From: an uncultured Eubacteriales bacterium
GTDB lineage: Bacteria; Bacillota; Clostridia; Peptostreptococcales; Anaerovoracaceae
Direction of reading: 5' to 3'
NCBI GenBank assembly: GCA_900545135.1
Contig: UQXL01000006.1
Span: 1-64,000, forward strand
Length of the DNA stretch: 64,000 bases
Each line of letters starts with the position of its first letter. The stretch's first letter is position 1. Below are positions 7,458 to 14,754 of the stretch, one piece after another. The notes below the pieces were generated by a model. It had not been told where the DNA came from. It was given only the letters and a program-made list of their open reading frames with translations, and did not search any database. Position numbers and translations under genes: made by a program.

Positions 7458-8834
7458 ATGAATATAAACAAGCTCAATAAGTATGTCAGCCAGGTAATGA
7501 GGAACTTTCCCAACGTAGACGGCGTGATAATAACCGATACGGACGCTATAGTGAGATACTATTTTTCCGCCTATGAGGGAATTACCAAAGTTGCTGGAAA
7601 CCAGATACTTGGCAAGCACATTATGAGCTTTTACCCGGAACTGAACGAAGAAAACAGCTATATCACGCGGTGCATAAAGACAGGCAAGGCATTTATGAAT
7701 TACGAGCAGGAGCTTACCGACATAAACGGCAACAAGCTGCGTTCGCTTTGCTCGACGGTTCCGATATATGACAACGGCGAGCTTGTAGCCATAGCGGAGC
7801 TTTCCACCTATTCCGACAAAACTCTCGAGGAAGAGGACAAAAGGATAGAGATAGCCAATATGTTCGATACGGAACATTCAAGCAGCACGCTGGACGATAT
7901 AATAACTGTCAACCCGGCTTTCATAGATATTAAAAAGCACATTGAAGCCGACTCTTCCAGCGACGCGCCGGTATTGGTATACGGAAAAACAGGCACGGGA
8001 AAAGAACTGGTCTGCAACGCCATACATAAGTGCAGCAGCCGTGCCGACGGACCTTTTATCGTACAGAATTGCGCGGCCATACCCTCGACTTTGCTTGAAA
8101 GTCTGCTTTTCGGCAATGTCAAAGGAAGTTTCACGGGCGCTGAAAACAGCATAGGGCTTTTCGAAATGGCCAACAAAGGCACACTTTTCCTCGATGAGAT
8201 AAATTCGATGGAAATCGAAGCTCAGGCTAAAATCCTTAGAGTCATAGAAGACAAGAAAATAAGAAAAATAGGAGACAAGAAGACCACTGACATAGACGTA
8301 AGAATAATAGCGGCAGTCAATAAAGACCCTATCGAGTGTATCAAAAATAAGACTCTGCGCGACGACCTGTACTACAGACTCAGCGTGATTAGATATGATA
8401 TCCCTCCTTTGAAGGAGAGAAAAGAAGATATTCCGATTCTGATGGAACATTTCAGAAAGATGTACAATAAAAAATTCGGCAAGAATATCCTTGAATTTTC
8501 CAAAGAGGTTGAATTGGCTTTTTTAAGATATGACTGGCCCGGCAATGTGCGTGAACTGAAGAATGTTATCGAGGCGGCATATCACATGAATTTCGGTTTT
8601 ACCATAGAACTGGAAAACATACCTATGCATATCGCGGAGAGGATGAACATTGAAAATATAGCGCTGGACAATTCAGGCACCATGACTCTCAATCAGATGG
8701 TAGAGGAATTTGAAAAGGAGATAATCAGCAGAAAATATATCAAGAATGGACGCAGACTGTCTCAGACAGCCAGGGAACTGTCGATTTCCAAACAGAGTTT
8801 GCGCTACAAACTGATAAAATACAATTTGATGTAA
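7458..8834 (+). CDS. Sigma-54 enhancer-binding protein (PAS, AAA+, Fis-type HTH)
   Basis: Transcription activator of the RocR/BkdR type for sigma-54 RNA polymerase. Order of parts: a PAS-like sensor (about residues 10-120), an AAA+ domain with Walker A GKTGTGKE near 175, the sigma-54 contact loop GSFTGA near 222, Walker B GTLFLDEI, and the WPGNVRELKN segment. The C-terminal Fis-type helix-turn-helix ends RRLSQTARELSISKQSLRYK. At 458 residues it is complete. GSFTGA in place of GAFTGA is a mild, known-type variation. The only sigma-54 promoter I found nearby is at 10914, ahead of the large catabolic operon, and near-palindromic sites precede it. This protein is therefore the obvious candidate regulator of that operon. 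The ligand sensed by the PAS-like domain is unknown. Confidence 0.93.
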   Translation: MNINKLNKYVSQVMRNFPNVDGVIITDTDAIVRYYFSAYEGITKVAGNQILGKHIMSFYPELNEENSYITRCIKTGKAFMNYEQELTDINGNKLRSLCSTVPIYDNGELVAIAELSTYSDKTLEEEDKRIEIANMFDTEHSSSTLDDIITVNPAFIDIKKHIEADSSSDAPVLVYGKTGTGKELVCNAIHKCSSRADGPFIVQNCAAIPSTLLESLLFGNVKGSFTGAENSIGLFEMANKGTLFLDEINSMEIEAQAKILRVIEDKKIRKIGDKKTTDIDVRIIAAVNKDPIECIKNKTLRDDLYYRLSVIRYDIPPLKERKEDIPILMEHFRKMYNKKFGKNILEFSKEVELAFLRYDWPGNVRELKNVIEAAYHMNFGFTIELENIPMHIAERMNIENIALDNSGTMTLNQMVEEFEKEIISRKYIKNGRRLSQTARELSISKQSLRYKLIKYNLM

Positions 8835-8963
8835 GATACCGGCAGTTATATAGATAATAGAACAAGAATAACTTGGAAACCGGCATAAGTGGGAAGTGGC
8901 ACCAGACAAAAAAGTATGGTGAAATCAAAGCTGTCCATGTTTTAGAAAGGGGAAAACTCAAAA

Positions 8964-9820
8964 TTGAAAAATATGAAGATAGACGCTAACGGAACATAAA
9001 TCAGAGTAATGGGTGATGTTGTTAATGAGGACGCTTATATTTCGCTGACTGATATTACCAAATATAAAAATCCCGACAATGCCTTTATCGTGGTAGCAAA
9101 CTGGATGCGTAACCATTCCACGATTTCGTTTTTGGGGTTGTGGGAACAAATTCATAATCCCAATTTTAAACCTATCGAATTCGATAGGTTTAAAGCGGAG
9201 TCGGGAGATAACGCATTTACGTTGACGCCGCAGCAATGGATAAAAGCAACAAACGCAATCGGTATAGTATCAAAATCGGGACGATATGGTGGTACTTATG
9301 CTCATACAGATATTGCTTTTGAGTTTGCTTCGTGGATTTCACCAGCATTTAAGCTCTACATTATCAAGGATTATCAGCGATTAAAAAAAGACGAAGCAAA
9401 TCGATTAGTAATTGGCTGGGATGCAAAGAGGGAACTTTCAAAAATAAATTATCGTATCCATACAGATGCATTAAAGGAATTTCTGATAACACCGACGTTA
9501 TCTCCGCAAGAGATGGCATATACATACGCTTCTGAAGCGGATATTTTGAATATGGCTTTATTTGGGAAAACGGCGGCACAGTGGAGAAATGAAAAAGAAA
9601 TAAGCGGAAAACGCCGAATATCAGAGATTTCGCTTCGGCAGAAGAGTTAGTTGTACTTATTAATCTGGAAGATACTAATGCTGATTTGATAAGGCAGGAA
9701 GTGCCTAAAATCGAAAGGTTAAAAATACTAAGGGAAAAAGCATACAGGCAGTTAGAACTTTTGAAAAAGAGTCAAGATACGATTGAAGCACTAAAGAAAA
9801 ATCTTATTGAAGATATGTAA
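8964..9820 (+). pseudogene. KilA-N domain gene, broken by a stop and a frameshift
   Basis: KilA-N proteins are DNA-binding-type proteins common in phages and as genomic strays. Reading from TTG 8964 or ATG 8973 gives KIDANGT, then TAA (8997-8999), then IRVMGDVVNEDAYISLTDI. Relatives have a glutamate at the stop, so one G-to-T change explains it. The body matches the family (GLWEQIHNPNF, SKSGRYGGTYAHTDIAFEFASWISP). Near 9600 the frame shifts: the coding sense resumes in another frame as NIRDFASAEELVVLINLE and ends at the TAA 9818-9820. A shortened product from ATG 9009 to 9650 is possible but lacks the conserved C-terminal region. It separates the EBP gene from the rest of its probable regulon, like an inserted stray. 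Confidence 0.85.
9165..9194. repeat. Perfect 30-bp palindrome inside the KilA-N pseudogene
   Basis: The left half TTTAAACCTATCGAA (9165-9179) is followed without a loop by its exact reverse complement (9180-9194). It encodes the stretch around FKPIEFDRFK, a conserved part of the KilA-N domain, so coding constraint may account for part of it. Confidence 0.9.
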
Positions 9821-9824
9821 ACAT

Positions 9825-9869
9825 AGCCCTGCAAACGGAACTTTTCAAGCAGGGCTTTTAATATTTTTT
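9825..9869 (+). terminator. Terminator after the KilA-N pseudogene
   Basis: AGCCCTGC (9825-9832) pairs with GCAGGGCT (9849-9856), followed by TTTAATATTTTTT. It lies directly behind the pseudogene stop and separates it from the LUD gene. Confidence 0.75.
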
Positions 9870-9909
9870 CAAACAGGACTTTTTTAAACAGGATTTTTTC
9901 AAACAGGAT
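9864..9909. repeat. Three tandem copies of a 14-16 bp unit
   Basis: TTTTTTCAAACAGGA-type units lie at 9864-9879, 9880-9893 (lacking the C) and 9894-9909. They begin in the T run of the terminator and end just before the LUD promoter. They may have arisen by slippage from the T-rich tract. Confidence 0.65.
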
Positions 9910-9919
9910 AAAATTACAT

Positions 9920-9948
9920 TTGCAAACTGCCATGAAAAAGATTATAAT
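9920..9948 (+). promoter_or_regulatory. Sigma-70 type promoter of the LUD-domain gene
   Basis: TTGCAA (9920-9925) and TATAAT (9943-9948) are 17 bases apart. The expected start is near 9955, about 60 bases before the ATG at 10014. Confidence 0.75.
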
Positions 9949-10013
9949 TATCTCGTTTGATAAAAACAGGCATGGCAAAGACCTGTTAAAAGCTATGAAG
10001 AGAGGAAAATTTC

Positions 10014-10619
10014 ATGTATCCTGATAAGCTTACAGATAATATGAGGAAAAAGGGATATGAAGTCATTTTTTTTAAAACTAAAGAAGAAGCGACCCAATAT
10101 ATCTGCGGCTTGTTCGACGGTGCTGTCATAGGCTGTGGTGATTCCCAGACCATTTCAAAAATGGATCTTTACAGGCTGCTGTCTGCGAAAAACACCGTAT
10201 TCGACCCGAACCAGTGCGAAGATAACGAGAGCTTTCTGACTACCGCAAGGAAAGCCCTTATGGCAGACTATTTCTTCACTTCTGTAAACGCGGTAACAGA
10301 GGACGGCGTGATAATAAATCTGGACGGTACAGGCAACCGTGTGGCGGGGTCTCTCTTTGGACATAAAAAGGTGTTTTATGTCTTCGGTACAAATAAGATA
10401 AGCAAAAACATAGAAGAGGGAGTATGGAGGACGAGGAATATCGCAGCTCCGCTAAATGCCAAAAGGCTGAACCATAAGACTCCGTGTGCAGTCAGAGGAG
10501 ACAAGTGTTATGATTGCAAAAGCTCGGAGCGTATATGCAACGGCCTCTTGATTCAGTACAGAAAGATGAACGACATGGAGGCTGAAGCTATAATAATAGA
10601 TGAAGCTATGGGGTTTTAA
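10014..10619 (+). CDS. LUD-domain protein (DUF162/LutC-like)
   Basis: A 201-residue stand-alone LUD domain. The segments GAVIGCGDSQTISKM, the acidic SVNAVTEDGVIINLDGTGNRVAGSLFG and VFYVFGTNKI are characteristic of the family that includes LutC of lactate oxidation and many orphan proteins. A C-terminal cysteine group (CAVRGDKCYDCKSSERIC) could bind metal. GAGAGGAAAA precedes the ATG. It has its own sigma-70 promoter, and the first activator site lies 15 bases after its stop. A link to the downstream regulon is positional only. No LutA or LutB partner is nearby, so lactate oxidation itself is not supported. Confidence 0.88.
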   Translation: MYPDKLTDNMRKKGYEVIFFKTKEEATQYICGLFDGAVIGCGDSQTISKMDLYRLLSAKNTVFDPNQCEDNESFLTTARKALMADYFFTSVNAVTEDGVIINLDGTGNRVAGSLFGHKKVFYVFGTNKISKNIEEGVWRTRNIAAPLNAKRLNHKTPCAVRGDKCYDCKSSERICNGLLIQYRKMNDMEAEAIIIDEAMGF

Positions 10620-10633
10620 AACATTCAAAAAAC

Positions 10634-10649
10634 GTAAAAAAATTTTCAC
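10634..10649. promoter_or_regulatory. Candidate upstream activator site 1
   Basis: GTAAAAAAATTTTCAC, a near-palindrome of the form GTRAAAA-N2-TTTTYAC, centred about 300 bases before the sigma-54 start point. It is the first of three near-identical copies. Confidence 0.55.
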
Positions 10650-10765
10650 TAAAAATGAAATTTAATATATAAATGATTAAAAAAAACTTTGGATGAAATA
10701 GTTTAATAAGGAAAATTTCAAGCATTTAGAACTTTTCTCATAAAAAACGTCAAACTTCAGAAAAA

Positions 10766-10781
10766 GTAAAAAAATTTTAAC
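10766..10781. promoter_or_regulatory. Candidate upstream activator site 2
   Basis: GTAAAAAAATTTTAAC, one base different from site 1, centred about 167 bases before the sigma-54 start point. It begins 42 bases (four helical turns) before site 3, a spacing that suits side-by-side binding of activator dimers. Confidence 0.6.
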
Positions 10782-10807
10782 TATTCTCTAAAACACGCTG
10801 AAGAGGG

Positions 10808-10823
10808 GTAAAAAAATTTTCAC
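10808..10823. promoter_or_regulatory. Candidate upstream activator site 3
   Basis: GTAAAAAAATTTTCAC, identical to site 1, centred about 125 bases before the sigma-54 start point. This is within the usual 80-200 base range of enhancer sites for sigma-54 activators. Confidence 0.65.
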
Positions 10824-10913
10824 GATTTTAAGGACTTTGTAATGGAAATGTGATTGTTTTGTGCTCAAAATGGCCGAAAAAAACGCTTTTTTGTAAAAAA
10901 GTGGATGTAATTT

Positions 10914-10929
10914 TGGCACATTTTTTGCG
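10914..10929 (+). promoter_or_regulatory. Sigma-54 (-24/-12) promoter of the catabolic operon
   Basis: TGGCACATTTTTTGCG matches the sigma-54 consensus TGGCACG-N4-TTGCW, with the invariant GG and GC ten bases apart. The start point is expected near 10940. No sigma-70 pair of comparable quality was seen in the gap. Confidence 0.9.
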
Positions 10930-10939
10930 ATAGATATGC

Positions 10940-11315
10940 TTGTCAACATAATAACTATGAAAGGAGGCTTATTATTATACAACTGTTGACAATGTTCTGC
11001 ATTTATATGCAGTTTCCCTATAATTAAGAAGCCTTTTGCCGAGCAATCAAGGAATTTAATGATAATCAGGCTCCGTGACATCTCAGTTATACATACATCA
11101 TATTAAGGCAAGGAGACAGACTTTATCAGGCGAACGGTAAAAAGCAGAATCTTGGGATATTCATATCATAACTTTGCTTTATAGCAAAGAAATGTTCGGA
11201 AGTTTATCGGGCTTTTGCTCAATAAGCTGCATAAGCAGATTTTCCGGACAAGCAGTAAGATGCTTTAGAAAGTAAATCGTTTGGATTAATTTAGAAAGTA
11301 ATAGGAGACGAAAAA
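10940..11315 (+). promoter_or_regulatory. Long untranslated leader of the sigma-54 operon
   Basis: About 375 bases lie between the expected start point and the first operon ATG. The leader has a strong ribosome-site-like AAAGGAGG (10960-10967) with no ATG, GTG or TTG at a usable distance. An ATG at 10957 upstream of it would give only ten codons. Small hairpins are seen at 10996-11011 (CTGCAT/ATGCAG) and near 11170-11187 (CTTTGCT/AGCAAAG). I recognise no known riboswitch. A regulatory leader is plausible but unproven. Confidence 0.45.
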
Positions 11316-12875
11316 ATGGAATCTATTGGTATTTTAAGTTTATTACCACCATTGTTAGCGATCGTCCTTGCTCTGACGACTAAGCAGGTACTTATTTCCC
11401 TGATGGCAGCCGTTTGGGTAGGAGCTACGCTGATCAATGATTACAACCCAATCACGGGTCTGTACTCCGCATTTGGAGATTACGTATTCCCAGCTCTGGG
11501 AAATCCTGATAACGCGGCCGTAGTAGTAATGGTTGTATTCTGCGGTTCATTATCATATTTGATGGAAACAGGCGGCGGAGCCAAGGTGTTCGCCGAAACG
11601 CTGGCAAAGAAGATAAGAGGAAGAAAAGGCGCTCAGGTGCTGACTGCAGCCGGCGGTACTGCCATCTTCTTCTCAGACTCAACTAACCCGGTGCTCATCG
11701 GACCTGTTTTCAAACCACTGTCCGACAAGATGAAAGTTTCAAGAGAAAAACTCGCTTACATAGTAGACGCGACTTCAGCTACGATGCCTTCGATGTTCTT
11801 CTTCACTGCTTGGGGTGCTTACATCCTGAACATCCTGCAGCAGCAGCTGGAAATCATCGGAGTTGAAAAGAACGGAATCATCGCTTTCAATGAGGCTGTT
11901 CCTTTCATGTTCTATACCATCGGTGCAGTAATATTCGTATACTTCATCGCTGTAACAGGATTCGACTATGGTCCGATGATGAAAGCAGAGAAGAGAGCTC
12001 AGGAAGAGGGCAAGCTGGTTGCTGACGGAGACGCTACGGAAAAACTCCTGAGAACAGTAGAAATCCCTGAAGGCGCTACACCTAAGCTTTCATCAATGCT
12101 GGTTCCTATCGCAGTGCTGGTAATCGTTATATTCGCAGGACTGCTCTGGACAGGCGGATTCCCTAAGGTAGGAATCGGCGAAGCCATGGCCAACGCTGCT
12201 TCCACCAAGTCGCTGGTAGTTGCGTTCTTCGTAGCTTCGATTGTGGCTGCTTGCTACACTATCAAGGATAAAGTTTATACAGTTAAAGAAGCCATCGGAG
12301 CTTTCATGACTGGTATCGGTCAGATGATGGAAACATGCTGCATTCTGGTTCTGGCATGGTCAATCGGTTCAGTATGTACAGCTGTAGGAACTACTAACTA
12401 TGTAATCAGCATTACTGAGGGCTTCCTGACTCCTGCAATGATGTACGTAGTACTGTTCCTGGTTTGTGCACTGACAGCGTTCTGTACAGGAACTTCATGG
12501 GGAACCTTCGCAATTTATCTGCCGATTTCAGTTCCTCTGGCAGCAGCAATCGGAGCTCCTATAGCACCTGCTGTAGGTCTTGTAGTATCAGGCGGTATCT
12601 TCGGAGACCACTGCTCACCTATTTCCGACACTACTGTACTGTCATCAATGGGTTCAAGCTGCAACCACATAGCTCACGTAAGTACTCAGCTTCCTTACGC
12701 AGTAACTGTTGCCGCTGCAGCAGCTATAGCTTATCTGTTCGTAGGACTCACTGCTGAATCGCTGGGTCTTGGTGTAGCTGCAGTTATAGGTATCGCGATC
12801 ACCGTATTCGGTTCATGGATCTTCGGTACTGTTGCCCACAAGATGAGCCACAACAGACTGAGCTCTGAAAAATAA
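11316..12875 (+). CDS. NhaC-family Na+/H+ antiporter-type transporter
   Basis: Inner-membrane protein of 519 residues with about twelve hydrophobic segments. Family signatures include GGGAKVFAETLAKKIRGRKGAQ, FFSDSTNPVLIGPVFKPLSDK and the late GTSWGTFAIYLPISVPL and GDHCSPISDTTVLSSMGS. Family members exchange Na+ for protons, and some carry organic substrates such as malate/lactate. As the first gene of a catabolic operon it probably imports the substrate or exports a product; that role is inference. GGAGACG precedes the ATG. Its codons and base composition look like those of its neighbours. Confidence 0.9.
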   Translation: MESIGILSLLPPLLAIVLALTTKQVLISLMAAVWVGATLINDYNPITGLYSAFGDYVFPALGNPDNAAVVVMVVFCGSLSYLMETGGGAKVFAETLAKKIRGRKGAQVLTAAGGTAIFFSDSTNPVLIGPVFKPLSDKMKVSREKLAYIVDATSATMPSMFFFTAWGAYILNILQQQLEIIGVEKNGIIAFNEAVPFMFYTIGAVIFVYFIAVTGFDYGPMMKAEKRAQEEGKLVADGDATEKLLRTVEIPEGATPKLSSMLVPIAVLVIVIFAGLLWTGGFPKVGIGEAMANAASTKSLVVAFFVASIVAACYTIKDKVYTVKEAIGAFMTGIGQMMETCCILVLAWSIGSVCTAVGTTNYVISITEGFLTPAMMYVVLFLVCALTAFCTGTSWGTFAIYLPISVPLAAAIGAPIAPAVGLVVSGGIFGDHCSPISDTTVLSSMGSSCNHIAHVSTQLPYAVTVAAAAAIAYLFVGLTAESLGLGVAAVIGIAITVFGSWIFGTVAHKMSHNRLSSEK

Positions 12876-12946
12876 TTTAAGCATGGGCTTATAAGGCCTG
12901 TTTAGGTCTTAAAGATATATTTTTATATGCTAGGAGGATTTTAGCT

Positions 12947-13381
12947 ATGGAGGAGAGAAAGTTCGAAATTGTCAATGATTACGGCTCTGATTTAAAGGAA
13001 ATCAGACTTCGCTACAAGACCAACAATGAGGGAACTCATTACGCGGAGGGAATGTATTCCGGACCGCAGATAGTAGCTTTTGCGGTAGACGCATTGACTG
13101 ATTTCACTGTAAGAAGAGACAACGGAGACGGATCGCTGCTTGTAAATCTCAACTGCAACTTCCGTGAAAGCTTGTTTGCAGGCGATACGATAGAAGTTAT
13201 CCTTTGGCTGGAAAGCGAAGGAAACCGCTCAAGAACATATGGATATAGAATCTATAAAGTTATAGCGAATCACTCCAAGGAAGACTGGTTCGAGGTTCTC
13301 AACCCGCCTGTTCTCGTCTGCGACGGAACAGGAACCTGCGTAGTTAAAAAACCAAGATCAGAACAGGAAAAAAGATTCTAA
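12947..13381 (+). CDS. Hotdog-fold beta-aminoacyl-CoA ammonia-lyase-like protein
   Basis: 144 residues. The pattern HYAEGMYSGPQIV (H31), then a central helix with FAVDALTDFTVRRDNGDGSLL, then FRESLFAGDTIEVILWLESEGN, and a late PPVL-x-CDGTGT segment matches the layout of small hotdog ammonia-lyases. That family holds beta-alanyl-CoA ammonia-lyase of Clostridium propionicum and 3-aminobutyryl-CoA deaminase (Kal). Those enzymes remove ammonia from a beta-aminoacyl-CoA to give an enoyl-CoA. The CoA-transferases and acyl-CoA dehydrogenase downstream would supply and consume such intermediates. Substrate chain length cannot be told. AGGAGG precedes the ATG. Confidence 0.72.
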   Translation: MEERKFEIVNDYGSDLKEIRLRYKTNNEGTHYAEGMYSGPQIVAFAVDALTDFTVRRDNGDGSLLVNLNCNFRESLFAGDTIEVILWLESEGNRSRTYGYRIYKVIANHSKEDWFEVLNPPVLVCDGTGTCVVKKPRSEQEKRF

Positions 13382-13389
13382 TCAAGACA

Positions 13390-13417
13390 GAAGCGTGTGG
13401 CAATTGTCACACGCTTC
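13390..13417 (+). other. Intercistronic hairpin without T run
   Basis: GAAGCGTGTG (13390-13399) and CACACGCTTC (13408-13417) form a perfect 10-bp stem with an 8-base loop, followed by CTATTATCC and not a T run. It lies between the ammonia-lyase-like gene and the first CoA-transferase gene. It may stabilise the upstream message or act as a partial terminator. Confidence 0.6.
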
Positions 13418-13470
13418 CTATTATCCAACAAAAATGTGATTCTTTTAACAACGAAAGGAATAAGACGCTT

Positions 13471-14754
13471 ATGAAACCATTGGAAGGCATAAAAGTTCTG
13501 GATTTTTCACAGATCCATGGAGCTTCTTTTTCCACGATGCTCCTGGCTGATTTTGGCGCAGAAATAATAAAAGTAGAAAAAATAGAAGGCGGCGATATGC
13601 TTCGTACCTTTGCACCGAAGATAGGAGATTACAGTGCATACCACGCTTATCTCAACAGAGGCAAGAAGAGCATAGCCGTAGATCTTAAGACAGAAGAAGG
13701 AAAAGACATAATAAAGGAATTGGTAAAACATGTGGATGTCGTGTGCGAGAACTTCAAATACGGCACCATGGACAGACTTGGGCTCGGGTATGAAGTCCTG
13801 AGCGAGATAAATCCGAAATTAGTATACGCTTCCCTGACCGGATACGGCAGAAAGGGAGAAAAGAAAGAAAGAGCATGCTTTGACAATACGGCTCAGGCCT
13901 TCAGCAGCATGCTGGATATGACAGGCTACGGCGGCGGAGCTCCGATAACCATGGGCGCGCAGCTTGGCAACCTGTATGGAGGGATGCATTTGGCCCTCGG
14001 AATAGTTCTGGCAGTCATCAACGTCAGAAAAGGCGGCGACGGCCAGATGGTGGACGTATCAGCGTCCGATTCGCTGTTTTCCGCATTGGAGGACGGCATG
14101 GTGGATATAGAATTCAACGGACATCAGCATATTAGGAACGGCAACATGTCTCAGGCCATCGCGCCTTACGATACATATGCGACTAAAGACGGATTTGTAT
14201 CCATAGGAGTTTCAACAGACGACCAGTGGGAAAAATTCTGTCAGGCTCTCGGCCTTGAAGAACTGCTGGGCGACCCAAGGTACGCCACAAACTCTCTCAG
14301 AGGAGAGCATTATCTGGACGGCGGACTGAGGGATAAGATTGAAGCCATAACTTTGACAAAAACTAAATTTGAGATAGAAGAAATATTATCAGCCCGCAAG
14401 ATACCATGCGGTTCGGTATGCACCGCCATGGAAGCCATCGAAAGCGAGCAGCTGAAGCACCGGCAGATGGTGATAACTGTACCGGATCCTGCAGCTGGAG
14501 AGATAAAGATGCCGGGTATAGTGGCTAAACTGGACAGAACTCCTGGCCGGGTTTCAAAGCCTGCACCTCTTCTCGGTGAAGATACGGCAGAAATATTGAA
14601 GAAAATCGGATATGACGGAGAAAAAATAGCAGAGCTGGAAAAGAAAAAGGTCGTGGCATCACCGGCATCGTCAGCCGCAGGCCAAGCGGCTGCGGAGGAT
14701 ACACTGGCTGACGGCTGCGCCCCGGAGCAAGGAGAGAGAGGAGGCAGAATATGA
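13471..14754 (+). CDS. Family III (CaiB/BaiF) CoA-transferase, first copy
   Basis: Transfers CoA between carboxylic acids through an enzyme-bound anhydride. The N-terminal GIKVLDFSQIHGASFSTMLLADFGAEIIKVE and NRGKKSIAVDLK motifs are typical. The catalytic aspartate expected in GQMVDVSASDS is present (D200), which favours transferase over racemase. The protein is 427 residues; the last 35 or so form an Ala/Glu-rich tail absent from the next copy. AAAGGAA precedes the ATG. The stop overlaps the next start (ATGA), so the two are translationally coupled. It probably activates or recycles the operon's substrate. Confidence 0.92.
   Translation: MKPLEGIKVLDFSQIHGASFSTMLLADFGAEIIKVEKIEGGDMLRTFAPKIGDYSAYHAYLNRGKKSIAVDLKTEEGKDIIKELVKHVDVVCENFKYGTMDRLGLGYEVLSEINPKLVYASLTGYGRKGEKKERACFDNTAQAFSSMLDMTGYGGGAPITMGAQLGNLYGGMHLALGIVLAVINVRKGGDGQMVDVSASDSLFSALEDGMVDIEFNGHQHIRNGNMSQAIAPYDTYATKDGFVSIGVSTDDQWEKFCQALGLEELLGDPRYATNSLRGEHYLDGGLRDKIEAITLTKTKFEIEEILSARKIPCGSVCTAMEAIESEQLKHRQMVITVPDPAAGEIKMPGIVAKLDRTPGRVSKPAPLLGEDTAEILKKIGYDGEKIAELEKKKVVASPASSAAGQAAAEDTLADGCAPEQGERGGRI

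Noticed and set aside
7374..8450. Two minus-strand open frames of 167 and 190 codons
   Set aside because: They cover the sigma-54 activator gene in antisense and carry no motif of their own.
8896..8912. Second sigma-54 promoter at AGTGGCACCAGAC
   Set aside because: The -24-like TGGCAC is not followed by a correctly spaced TTGC element.
9864..9909. Possible mini CRISPR array
   Set aside because: The units are directly adjacent and T-rich with no spacers, and no cas genes are nearby.
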